From Candidatus Shapirobacteria bacterium CG10_big_fil_rev_8_21_14_0_10_48_15 (GTDB lineage: Bacteria; Patescibacteriota; Microgenomatia; PFEM01): 13,417 bases of DNA. Position 1 is the first letter of the stretch. The number at the start of each line of letters is the position of its first letter. Both the position numbers and the translations under genes were made by a program. The stretch covers positions 145 through 13,561 of the forward strand of contig PFEM01000011.1 in assembly GCA_002793635.1 (NCBI GenBank). The letters run 5' to 3'. Positions 1 to 6,871 of this stretch are shown in pieces. The notes under the pieces were generated by a model. The model had not been told where the DNA came from, searched no databases, and was given only the letters and a program-made list of their open reading frames with translations.

Positions 1-954
1 ATTATCAGGCGAGGAAACGAGCTGTTAACGGTTCATTTGGCGGCTTTTTTTTGGTATCTCCAGAATGGTCAGGGCCGGTTTGACTTAGTGATTGACCAGT
101 TTCACGGCTTGCCCTTTTTGACTCCCCTTTATGTTAAAGTGCCGAAATTAGCTTTTATTCACGAGGTGACCCGTGATGTTTGGCTTTTAAATCCCCTGCC
201 CAAGCCGTTAAATTGGCTGGTAGGAAGTTTGGGCTACCTTTTGGAGCCGGTTTGCTTTCTTTTTTATCGTCAGGTTCCTTTTCTGACGGTTTCTGAGTCA
301 ACCAGGAGAGATTTAGTTCGTTACGGTATTCCCCGCCGCAACATTACGGTCATTCATAATGGGATTAAAGTGATCAAGCCGTGGCCTTTTCCTGTCAAAG
401 CCAGTCAGCCAACCGTGATTTTTTTGGGCGCTTTGGCAAAAGATAAAGGAATTGAGGAGGCGATTAAGGCCTTTGGCTTGTTAGTCAAGCAGGTTGGCAA
501 TTGCCGTTTTTGGGTGGTTGGCGGTAGTGCTCCTGGTTATTTAAAAAAGCTTAAGAACATGGCTAAAAAAGCCGGGGTGGCCAGGCAAATCAAATTTTAT
601 GGCTTTGTGGATAACCGGACTAAATTTAACTTGTTGGCCAAAGCCCACCTAATGGTAAACCCTTCGTATCGAGAAGGCTGGGGTTTGGTGGTCATTGAAG
701 CCAACAGCATGGGTACGCCGGTCGTGGGTTACAACTCGCCCGGCTTGCGTGATTCCATTGTTCACCACCAAACCGGTTTGCTTTGCCGCCGTAACTCCCC
801 GCAAGCGCTGGCGGCTAATCTGGCGGAAGCCTTGACCGACCAAAAGCTTTACCGTCGTTTGCAAAGCGGCGCGTTGGCATGGAGCCGCCAGTTCAGTTGG
901 TCGCTAGCCGGCAAAAAGAGCTTGCAGTTAATAAACAAGGTTAACCAAAAATGA
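1..954 (+). CDS. GT4-family glycosyltransferase, 5' end cut by window edge
   Basis: Transfers a sugar from a nucleotide donor to an acceptor, probably a lipid-linked glycan on the cytoplasmic membrane face. The frame is open back to base 1. A TTG at 37 could serve as a start, but residues of normal GT4 N-terminal character (IDQFHG, LAFIHE) and the short length argue that the true start lies upstream. The visible part holds the end of the N-terminal Rossmann domain, a linker with HNGI, then the GT-B donor domain: VIFLGALAKDKGIEEAI at about bases 415-465, and the E-x7-E nucleotide-sugar motif REGWGLVVIE with glutamates at 673-675 and 697-699, followed by the usual MGTPVV. It ends in an ATGA overlap with the methyltransferase downstream, so the two are probably co-translated. 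Family assignment is firm; donor and acceptor are unknown. Confidence 0.9.
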   Translation: MIRRGNELLTVHLAAFFWYLQNGQGRFDLVIDQFHGLPFLTPLYVKVPKLAFIHEVTRDVWLLNPLPKPLNWLVGSLGYLLEPVCFLFYRQVPFLTVSESTRRDLVRYGIPRRNITVIHNGIKVIKPWPFPVKASQPTVIFLGALAKDKGIEEAIKAFGLLVKQVGNCRFWVVGGSAPGYLKKLKNMAKKAGVARQIKFYGFVDNRTKFNLLAKAHLMVNPSYREGWGLVVIEANSMGTPVVGYNSPGLRDSIVHHQTGLLCRRNSPQALAANLAEALTDQKLYRRLQSGALAWSRQFSWSLAGKKSLQLINKVNQK

Positions 955-1700
955 GCCTGATTTTAAAATTATTAACTTATTACTTTGCCCTGGTTTCGTT
1001 TTGGCAACGAAAAGTTTTCCTCAAGGGTTTAAAGGCAAGCGACTTGGTGTTGGATATTGGCTCTGGTGACAAGCCCCATTGGCGGGCTGATGTGATTGCG
1101 GATAAATTTTTGCACGATGACCAGCAACGCAACAGCGGTCGGGTATTGCTCGACAAACGTAAACTTTTTGTCAAAGCGGACGTGGCCAAGCTGCCTTTTC
1201 AAGATAAAACTTTTGACTTTGTTTATTGCTCTCACTTGTTGGAACATGTTGACGACCCGGGCCAAGCCATCAAAGAAATCATCCGTGTCGGCAAAGCCGG
1301 TTATCTGGAAGTGCCCTCTGCCGGGATGGATTTATTCAAGCCCTTTATTTCTCATTTGTGGTTTTGTCACCGCCGTGGTAATCAATTGATTTTTTTCCAA
1401 CGAGAAAGCCAGAGCAATTTTTATACGGATGTTTTGACGCAGTTTGGTCAGCAATATTTTTTAACCCCATTGTGGCAGTATTTTTTCGCCAAGGAATTTC
1501 GTTCGGCTTTTATCGGCTTGTTTTGGCAGGGTAAAATTGATTATCAAGTGGTCAGAAACCATCGGCCTTACCGTTATTCCTCAGCGATCAAAAAAAACCG
1601 CAAGGTAGACAAAACATTTGTTTATTATCAGCTTTTTTATAAAATTATGACGCTGTTTTTTTATCGGCGTAAAGCGATTGACAAACAAACGCTTTTTTGA
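951..1700 (+). CDS. Class I SAM-dependent methyltransferase
   Basis: A 249-residue Rossmann-fold methyltransferase of the Methyltransf_11 type. Motif I is VLDIGSGDKP (residues 33-42). The second region, ADVAKLPF (76-83), and the post-II segment FDFVYCSHLLEHVDDP (88-103) are classic for small-molecule or glycan methyltransferases. The usual glycine-rich motif III is short (VGKAGYLEVPS, 113-123). The C-terminal half is rich in aromatic and basic residues (FFYRRK near the end), compatible with work at the membrane, but has no clear membrane span. The start ATG lies in an ATGA overlap with the upstream glycosyltransferase stop, which fixes the start by coupling; no Shine-Dalgarno is visible. Context suggests methylation of a sugar or lipid-linked glycan. 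The substrate cannot be read from sequence. Confidence 0.88.
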   Translation: MSLILKLLTYYFALVSFWQRKVFLKGLKASDLVLDIGSGDKPHWRADVIADKFLHDDQQRNSGRVLLDKRKLFVKADVAKLPFQDKTFDFVYCSHLLEHVDDPGQAIKEIIRVGKAGYLEVPSAGMDLFKPFISHLWFCHRRGNQLIFFQRESQSNFYTDVLTQFGQQYFLTPLWQYFFAKEFRSAFIGLFWQGKIDYQVVRNHRPYRYSSAIKKNRKVDKTFVYYQLFYKIMTLFFYRRKAIDKQTLF

Positions 1701-1713
1701 AATACTATGATTC

Positions 1714-2304
1714 ATGATTAAAAGGATTGGGATTTTGTTGATTTTGGCGGTGGCGTTTTTAGCGCCCGCGTCGGTGTTGGCTCAGGATGATCCAGAGGCG
1801 ACGGAGGCGGCTCAAGTAGAAGAGACGGCCCCTCAATATAATTTTTCCCAGATGAACACTTATGAGCTTTTTTGGCCTTTGGTGGCTGGCAAAGTGCCTG
1901 GTGATCGTTTTTACAAGTTTAAGGCTTGGCGTGACCAGCTGATGGGGAAGTTGATTTTTAGCTCGTTTAAAAAAGCCGAGTATTTTAAACTCCAAGCTAA
2001 CAAGCGCTTGATTGAAGCCGAAAAGTTATTGGAAATTGACCGGCAGTCATTCCTGCCGACGACCGTAGACCAGTCAGCAGCTTTACTGGAACAGGGGGCC
2101 GCTTTGGCTTTTGCGGGTGAGGCGTCTGACCAAAAACTGTGGTTGCAGGAGGAATTTGCCAAGGATATCCGTAAGCACCAGGTAATTTTGGAGAGGATGA
2201 AGGAAAAAATCAGCGAGGCGCCAAAAGAAGCGGTGGAAAAAGCCCTGCAAAAGATCAACGAATTGATTGAAAGGTATCAGTTGGACCTGGCGCGGTTTAA
2301 TTAA
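1714..2304 (+). CDS. Secreted helical protein, DUF5667-like
   Basis: A 196-residue exported protein of unknown function. Residues 1-23 form a signal peptide: basic MIKR, a hydrophobic core (IGILLILAVAFLAP), and a likely signal peptidase I site VLA|QDD. A short acidic, Ala/Glu-rich linker follows (24-40). From about residue 55, PGDRFYKFKAWRDQLMGKL and then KKAEYFKLQANKRLIEAEKLL resemble the DUF5667 pattern (a Pro-Gly plus aromatic entry, then a charged helical bundle) often seen in exported CPR proteins. The rest is heptad-like charged helix to the C-terminus (RMKEKISEAPKEAVEKALQKINELIERY). There is no lipobox cysteine. It starts 13 bases after the methyltransferase. An ATG at 1707 leads to a stop after four codons, so 1714 is chosen. 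The DUF match is from memory of the pattern and is moderate. Confidence 0.75.
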   Translation: MIKRIGILLILAVAFLAPASVLAQDDPEATEAAQVEETAPQYNFSQMNTYELFWPLVAGKVPGDRFYKFKAWRDQLMGKLIFSSFKKAEYFKLQANKRLIEAEKLLEIDRQSFLPTTVDQSAALLEQGAALAFAGEASDQKLWLQEEFAKDIRKHQVILERMKEKISEAPKEAVEKALQKINELIERYQLDLARFN

Positions 2305-3103
2305 GTTGGCGGGTCATTTCTTCCATATTATTAATTTCCAAACCCGGTTGTTGTTTGGCAAATTTGATAATTTCTTCTAGGCCAGCTAGCAACGGTCCCG
2401 TTTGGTCGCTCAAATTAATTGGGTGAAACCAGAGGTGAAACAGCCGCTTTTCAGCAATGGCCCGGCGGATGCCTTTTTTGGCCTTGCCAACACGGCTGCT
2501 AAGCGGAATATATTTTCTTAATCCCCAAGCAGAGACGTAAAATTGTGATTCGGAGAAGTTAAACAAGCCGTGATTTGCTTGTTTGGGTTTGCCTGCCGGT
2601 GGGGTGATTTGGGCTAAGGAGTCAATAATTTCGCCTGCTTTGCCAAGGGGAGCAAACCAGTGGCCGGCTGGGCCGCGGTAAGCCTTAAAGCCGTGTTTTG
2701 CCAAAAGTTTCAAGTGGCCAACATGATTAAAGGGGAAGGCAAATGAACCTGGTTTAATTTCTTGCTTTTGGGTCGCCTGAAGCCATTTCTTAAGGTCTTC
2801 ATCGGCTTCTTGGATTGGGCAGCGGCCAAAGTCGAGATGGTTAAAAGTATGGCAGCCGATTTCTTGGCGGGGCGTCTTGCGGATCGCTTTGATGATGTCC
2901 GGGCCGTGCCAAAGCGGATCACCCGGCAAAAAAAGTTGGCCAACGATCGCCCAAGTGGCCGGAAAATTATATTTGGTAAACAACTTGAGCAGCTTTTGAA
3001 TATTAGGGCGAACCGTGGCGGCTCGCTGCCGCCAGATCGGTAAATCCGGCCGGCCCCACATCAACTCCGTATCCAAAGAAAGGCAAAAAATTCCGCTCTT
3101 CAT
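2297..3103 (-). CDS. NodB-type polysaccharide deacetylase family protein, cytoplasmic
   Basis: A 268-residue carbohydrate esterase 4 (NodB homology) protein, expected to remove an acyl group, typically acetyl, from an amino sugar with a bound metal. Motif 1 is LSLDTELMWG (8-17), with D11 in place of the first Asp of the usual TFDDG. Motif 2 is H85-TFN-H89, the metal-binding histidine pair. Motif 3 is AFPFN (122-126), altered from the usual RxPY. A late LFHLWFHPIN (221-230) would supply the catalytic-region histidine H227. This LDxE..WG variant is known among deacetylase-like genes in glycan clusters. There is no signal peptide or membrane span, so it should act in the cytoplasm on a precursor, unlike cell-wall deacetylases. 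It is divergent from the dehydratase at 3143 and overlaps the secreted protein gene by 8 bases tail to tail. Fold is firm; substrate is unknown. Confidence 0.87.
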   Translation of the reverse strand: MKSGIFCLSLDTELMWGRPDLPIWRQRAATVRPNIQKLLKLFTKYNFPATWAIVGQLFLPGDPLWHGPDIIKAIRKTPRQEIGCHTFNHLDFGRCPIQEADEDLKKWLQATQKQEIKPGSFAFPFNHVGHLKLLAKHGFKAYRGPAGHWFAPLGKAGEIIDSLAQITPPAGKPKQANHGLFNFSESQFYVSAWGLRKYIPLSSRVGKAKKGIRRAIAEKRLFHLWFHPINLSDQTGPLLAGLEEIIKFAKQQPGLEINNMEEMTRQLN

Positions 3104-3142
3104 TGATTTAATGATAACAAAGTTGTTAAAATTAGAAAATCA
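3104..3142. promoter_or_regulatory. Divergent promoter region with operator-like inverted repeats
   Basis: Only 39 bases separate the starts of the deacetylase and the dehydratase. TAACAA (3115-3120) and TTGTTA (3123-3128) form a perfect dyad, and TAAT (3109-3112) with ATTA (3131-3134) share its centre, giving 10 of 13 paired positions. An outer 9-base pair of arms, CATTGATTT (3101-3109) and AAATCAATG (3137-3145), takes in both start codons. Possible -10 boxes are TAAAAT (3127-3132) forward and TATCAT (reverse strand of 3111-3116), each 7-10 bases from its ATG, so both transcripts would be nearly leaderless. No clear -35 box is seen. Control by a dimeric repressor is inference. Confidence 0.5.
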
Positions 3143-4129
3143 ATGAAACTAAAAGGGAAACAAGTTTTAGTCACGGGAGCGGGCGGGTTTATTGGTAGTC
3201 ATTTGACTGAGACACTTTTGGAAGAAGGTGCCAAAGTAAGGGCTTTGGTGCATTATAATTCGACCGGTAGTTGGGGAATGCTTGAAGGCAACCGGCATTC
3301 TAATTTGGCGGTAATAGCTGGTGATGTTTGTGATCCTTATTTTTGCCAAACCCTCGTCAAGGGTAGCGAGATTGTTTTTCATCTGGCCGCCTTGATCGCC
3401 ATTCCGTACTCTTATGCGGCTCCTCAAAGCTACTTTCAAACGAATACTTTAGGGACGATCAACCTATTGCAGGCTGCGCGAGAGCAAAAAGTGGCCCGTT
3501 TTATTCATACCTCTACCAGCGAGGTTTATGGGACGGCGCAATACGTGCCGATTGATGAAAAGCATCCCCTGCAGGGTCAATCGCCTTATTCAGCGTCCAA
3601 GATTGCCGCTGATAAAGCGGCCGAGAGTTATTTTTGTTCTTTCGGCTTGCCCGTCACGACGGTGCGGCCTTTTAACACCTATGGGCCGCGTCAATCCGCC
3701 CGAGCTTTTATCCCCACGGTGATTTGCCAAGCGTTGTCCCCAAAAAGCCGAGTAGTTAAGCTTGGCTCGCTCAAGCCGGTGCGCGATTTGACCTTTGTTA
3801 AGGATACGGCGGCCGGCTATTTGGTGGCGGCGATTCATCCTAAGCTGGTCGGCGAAACCGTTAATTTGGGCGTGGGCAAGGGCTACAGCATCGGGGAAGT
3901 AGCCAGGCTGATTATTAAAATTATCGGCACCGATAAAAAAATCGTCGTTGACCAGCAAAGAGTGCGGCCCGGCAAAAGTGAAGTTTGGCGGTTGGTGAGC
4001 AATAACCAAAAAATGAAGACGTTAACCGGCTGGCAGCCCCAAACGAACCTTAAGTCCGGCCTCCAACAAACAATTAGGTGGGTTAAAGATAATCTGGCGC
4101 AGTACAAGTCGGAGATTTATAATTTATAA
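3143..4129 (+). CDS. legB: NAD-dependent sugar-nucleotide 4,6-dehydratase, LegB-like
   Basis: An extended short-chain dehydrogenase/reductase of 328 residues that should convert an NDP-hexose, probably NDP-GlcNAc, to its 4-keto-6-deoxy form in the cytoplasm. The NAD-binding motif is TGAGGFIG (11-18). The active site reads STSEVYG (124-130), with T125 and E127 as in GDP-mannose and LegB-type dehydratases, followed by Y149-xxx-K153 (SPYSASK). FNTYGPRQSARAFIPT (177-192), KLGSLKPVRDLTFVKD (206-221), and the late RPGKSEVWRL closely follow the LegB pattern as I recall it. The usual LegB partner, a PLP aminotransferase (LegC), is absent here, so the product may be used as the deoxy-keto sugar or reduced or epimerised instead. 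This is the first gene of the forward operon; the next gene starts 2 bases after its stop. Fold is certain; the LegB subgroup is likely; the nucleotide base is unknown. Confidence 0.86.
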   Translation: MKLKGKQVLVTGAGGFIGSHLTETLLEEGAKVRALVHYNSTGSWGMLEGNRHSNLAVIAGDVCDPYFCQTLVKGSEIVFHLAALIAIPYSYAAPQSYFQTNTLGTINLLQAAREQKVARFIHTSTSEVYGTAQYVPIDEKHPLQGQSPYSASKIAADKAAESYFCSFGLPVTTVRPFNTYGPRQSARAFIPTVICQALSPKSRVVKLGSLKPVRDLTFVKDTAAGYLVAAIHPKLVGETVNLGVGKGYSIGEVARLIIKIIGTDKKIVVDQQRVRPGKSEVWRLVSNNQKMKTLTGWQPQTNLKSGLQQTIRWVKDNLAQYKSEIYNL

Positions 4130-4131
4130 CC

Positions 4132-4839
4132 ATGAGAGCCATTATTCTGGCCGGCGGCAAAGGCACCCGACTTTACCCTTATACAGCCACTCTTCCCAAA
4201 TCCTTAGTGCCGGTGGACGATATGCCGATTTTGGAAATTGTTTTGCGGCAGTTGAAGTATTACGGCTATCGCCACGTGACGATTGCGGTCGGCCATCTGG
4301 CCGGATTGATTAAGGCCTACTTTAACAATGGCAAAACCCTAGGAATCAAGATTGATTATTCGGTCGAAAAGATTCCCTTGGGAACAGTTGGCCCCTTGTC
4401 GTTAATCAAAGATTTGGAAAAAGATTTTTTGATGATGAATGGTGATTTGCTGACCAGTGCCAATTTTGCCAGCCTGATGAAGTTTCACCGTCAGCAGCGG
4501 GCAACTTTAACCATTGGGGCTTATGACCAAAAAATTCAGATCAAGTCAGGGGTTTTAAAAACCAGTCAAAATTTGGTTCGGGAATACCTTGAAAAGCCGG
4601 AGCTGCCATATGTTATCAGCGCGGGCATTTATATTCTTAGCAAACGGGTTTTGCAGTATATTCCCAAAAATCAGCCCATGGGTCTTCCTGAGTTGTTTAA
4701 GGTCTTGATTAAGGCGCAAGAAAAAGTAGCCGCTTACAAAATTCGCGGTGCTTGGCTGGATTTGGGCAATCCGGAAGACTATCAAAGGACGATTGATGAG
4801 TTTAAACAGCACCGGAGCTTATACTTAAAAGGGCGATGA
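4132..4839 (+). CDS. Sugar-1-phosphate nucleotidyltransferase
   Basis: A 235-residue GT-A-like nucleotidyltransferase that joins a sugar-1-phosphate to an NTP, giving an NDP-sugar and pyrophosphate. The signature LAGGKGTRLYPYT (6-18) with PKSLVPV (22-28) binds the NTP. NGDLL (103-107) holds the metal-binding D105, EKPE (154-157) lies in the sugar pocket, and WLDLGNPEDY (208-217) holds the second metal ligand D210. It resembles the single-domain mannose-1-phosphate guanylyltransferase/RmlA-like group, with no C-terminal acyltransferase hexapeptide domain and no CBS domains. In legionaminic acid loci a guanylyltransferase (PtmE) supplies GDP-linked amino sugar to LegB, and its place right after the LegB-like gene fits such a role, but base and sugar specificity are not readable. 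It starts 2 bases after the dehydratase stop and ends in an ATGA overlap with the epimerase. Confidence 0.9.
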   Translation: MRAIILAGGKGTRLYPYTATLPKSLVPVDDMPILEIVLRQLKYYGYRHVTIAVGHLAGLIKAYFNNGKTLGIKIDYSVEKIPLGTVGPLSLIKDLEKDFLMMNGDLLTSANFASLMKFHRQQRATLTIGAYDQKIQIKSGVLKTSQNLVREYLEKPELPYVISAGIYILSKRVLQYIPKNQPMGLPELFKVLIKAQEKVAAYKIRGAWLDLGNPEDYQRTIDEFKQHRSLYLKGR

Positions 4840-5711
4840 GCCAAAAAGTTATTGTCACCGGCAGCCGCGGGTTTATTGGCCGCCGCTTAGTACCGGTGTT
4901 AAAAAAAAATAGTTATCGGGTTGCAACTTTTGACCTTGAGCAGGGGAATGATGTTCGTGACGAAGTAAAAGTTTTGTGTTTGTCTAAAGCAACGGTGGTG
5001 TTTCATTTGGCTGCGTTGGCTAATGTTCCTTATTCTTTTGACCATCCGCATGAAGTTTTGGATGTTAACGTCCGGGGCGTTTTAAATTTTTTGGAGTATT
5101 GCCGCCGCGCTGGTGCTAAGCTGATCTTCCCGAGTACCGCCTATGTTTACGGCCGCCCCCAAAAACTACCGATTTCAGAAAATCATCCGCTTGATGGCCC
5201 CAACGCTTATGTGGAAAGCAAAATTGTTGGCGAGCGACTTTGCCGGTTTTATGCCGAAAACTTTGGTGTTAAAGTGGTTATTTTGCGCTTTTTTAATGTT
5301 TACGGTCCGGGACAGGTTAGTGGCGTGATTCCAGATATGATCCGCTCGCTTTTAAAAAATAAAACGATCGAATTCCGTGACGGCACCCCCAAAAGAGATT
5401 TTATTTTTATTAATGATGTTATGAGTGCCTTGATCAGGGCGGCGGATTTTGTCAGCGACCAAAATTTTAATGTTTTTAATATCGGCTTTGGTCAAAGTTA
5501 TTCGGTGGCCCAACTGGCCCGGATGCTCAAAGACATTGCTGGTGATGGCACTCTCAAACTGGTTGATCAGCATGAATCTAGGCCCGGTGAGATAGCGGAA
5601 GTGGTGGCTGACATTAGCCACGCGAGCAAAGTTTTAGGCTGGCAGCCGGCAACATCACTCGAAGCGGGATTAAAAAAGACTTATTTGGCAGCGCAAAAAA
5701 CCGGCCAATGA
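4836..5711 (+). CDS. NAD-dependent sugar-nucleotide epimerase, GalE-like
   Basis: An extended SDR protein of 291 residues, likely a UDP- or GDP-sugar C4 epimerase. It has the glycine-rich VTGSRGFIG (7-15), FHLAALANVPYS (56-67), PSTAYVYG (99-106) and Y125-xxx-K129. The TAYVYG form lacks the Asp/Glu pair of 4,6-dehydratases, which favours an epimerase or reductase over a second dehydratase. RFFNVYGPGQ and GTPKRDFIFINDV are typical of the GalE group. It is shorter than E. coli GalE (about 338), mainly from a compact nucleotide-binding part. It shares enough pattern with the gene at 3143 (FHLAAL..PYS) to suggest related but not recently duplicated genes. ATGA overlaps join it to both neighbours. 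It may act on the product of the two genes before it. A run of nine A (4901-4909) lies in the coding frame with no sign of damage. Confidence 0.87.
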   Translation: MSQKVIVTGSRGFIGRRLVPVLKKNSYRVATFDLEQGNDVRDEVKVLCLSKATVVFHLAALANVPYSFDHPHEVLDVNVRGVLNFLEYCRRAGAKLIFPSTAYVYGRPQKLPISENHPLDGPNAYVESKIVGERLCRFYAENFGVKVVILRFFNVYGPGQVSGVIPDMIRSLLKNKTIEFRDGTPKRDFIFINDVMSALIRAADFVSDQNFNVFNIGFGQSYSVAQLARMLKDIAGDGTLKLVDQHESRPGEIAEVVADISHASKVLGWQPATSLEAGLKKTYLAAQKTGQ

Positions 5712-6871
5712 GAATTGGTATTTTGACGCACAATTATCCTTTGCAAAGTTTTGAAAAAAAAGACGCTGGCATTTTTATTTATGATTTTGCCCATGCCTTG
5801 GCCAAAAAAACCGGTAAAGTCTACATTTTCTGTCCCAACTTGATTGGCAAAAAAGAAAAATATTCCGAAACACCGGTGACTTGGTGGCGTTGGGCCGGTG
5901 AAAAGGCCAAATTAGGTAGTTACAAATTATATAATCCCTTGACGTGGTGGTACTTCTTTGATTTTTTTCGTCAAGGCAGAAGAGCAATTGCAGAATTTAT
6001 TAAAAAAAATAAGATTGATTTTTGTCTGGCGATGTGGGCTTTTCCTAATGGCGTGTTTGCTTGGCAAGCAAAAAAAACGTTGGGGATTCCTTATGCGGTT
6101 TGGACGTTGGGGTCGGATATTTTTTTGTATGCCAAATTTCCTGGAATCAAGCAGCTAGTGCAAAAAGTTTTACGAGCCGCCAGCTTGGGTTATGGTGGCG
6201 GCTACGAAATTGCCCGGCGCGTCCAAAAAATCAGCGGCCGAAAGTGTGTTTACCTGCCAACGGCGACCAAAGTTGATGCGGTGAGGCCGAAAAAAGTGAA
6301 ATTGGATCCCCGAGAGTTTAATTTTATGTACTTGGGTAGATTGGAGTCGGTAAAGGGCCCGGATGTCTTGCTGGAAGCGGCTCACTTGCTGGCCAAAAAG
6401 AAGCGCCGTTGGCACCTTTATATGATCGGCGGTGGGACGATGCAGGCGACCCTGGAAGCCAAGTGTAAGGAGTATGGTCTGGAAGACCAAATGACGATTT
6501 TTGGCCGGGTGGATGATCAGGGCACCGTGAACGGCTATTTAAAATATTGCGACGCGGTGGTGATTCCTTCTCGATTTGATAGCTTATCGTTAGTTTTCAG
6601 CGAGAGTTTGAAAATGGGCACGCCAATGATTAGTTCTGACTTTGGCGATATTCCCAAATTTATTCGTAAATATAAGCTTGGTTTGGTTTTTTGTAGTGAA
6701 GATGCTGCTCATCTTGCCAGACAAATGGTCAAAGCAATGAGCCTGGGCAAGAATTTTAAAAAGCGGCATTTGAAAAACATGCCGCAACTGGCTAAAATTC
6801 ACGATATTGATGAAGTGGCCAAAAGATTTTTTCAAGAAGCAAAAATGGCTGTCGTTAGCCGTCGGGATTAG
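5708..6871 (+). CDS. GT4-family glycosyltransferase
   Basis: A 387-residue GT-B retaining glycosyltransferase. The N-terminal domain opens with MRIGILTHNYP (1-11) and carries DAGIFI, the loop expected to hold the acceptor site, then a Trp- and Phe-rich stretch (59-88: TWWRW, LTWWYFFDFF) that could dip into the membrane interface and suggests a lipid-linked acceptor. The donor domain has FMYLGRLESVKGPDVLLEA (206-224), IGGG (240-243), and the E-x7-E-like site, here with Asp first: SRFDSLSLVFSE (288-299; D291, E299), a known variant in this family. The start ATG is in an ATGA overlap with the epimerase. The end overlaps the next gene by about 60 bases, so translation of the membrane enzyme is probably coupled to it. 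Specificity is unknown. Confidence 0.9.
   Translation: MRIGILTHNYPLQSFEKKDAGIFIYDFAHALAKKTGKVYIFCPNLIGKKEKYSETPVTWWRWAGEKAKLGSYKLYNPLTWWYFFDFFRQGRRAIAEFIKKNKIDFCLAMWAFPNGVFAWQAKKTLGIPYAVWTLGSDIFLYAKFPGIKQLVQKVLRAASLGYGGGYEIARRVQKISGRKCVYLPTATKVDAVRPKKVKLDPREFNFMYLGRLESVKGPDVLLEAAHLLAKKKRRWHLYMIGGGTMQATLEAKCKEYGLEDQMTIFGRVDDQGTVNGYLKYCDAVVIPSRFDSLSLVFSESLKMGTPMISSDFGDIPKFIRKYKLGLVFCSEDAAHLARQMVKAMSLGKNFKKRHLKNMPQLAKIHDIDEVAKRFFQEAKMAVVSRRD

Noticed and set aside
37..39. TTG as the true start of the first gene
   Set aside because: The frame is open upstream to base 1 with residues that suit the GT4 N-terminal domain, and the protein would be short for the family.
1706..1711. TATGAT as a -10 box for the secreted protein gene
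   Set aside because: It lies 2 bases before the ATG, too close even for a leaderless start, and overlaps the end of a tightly spaced gene pair.
4901..4909. Run of nine A as a programmed slippage or phase-variation site
   Set aside because: The frame is intact on both sides, and A-runs from Lys-Lys-Asn codons are common in this window; nothing else marks this as a slippery site.
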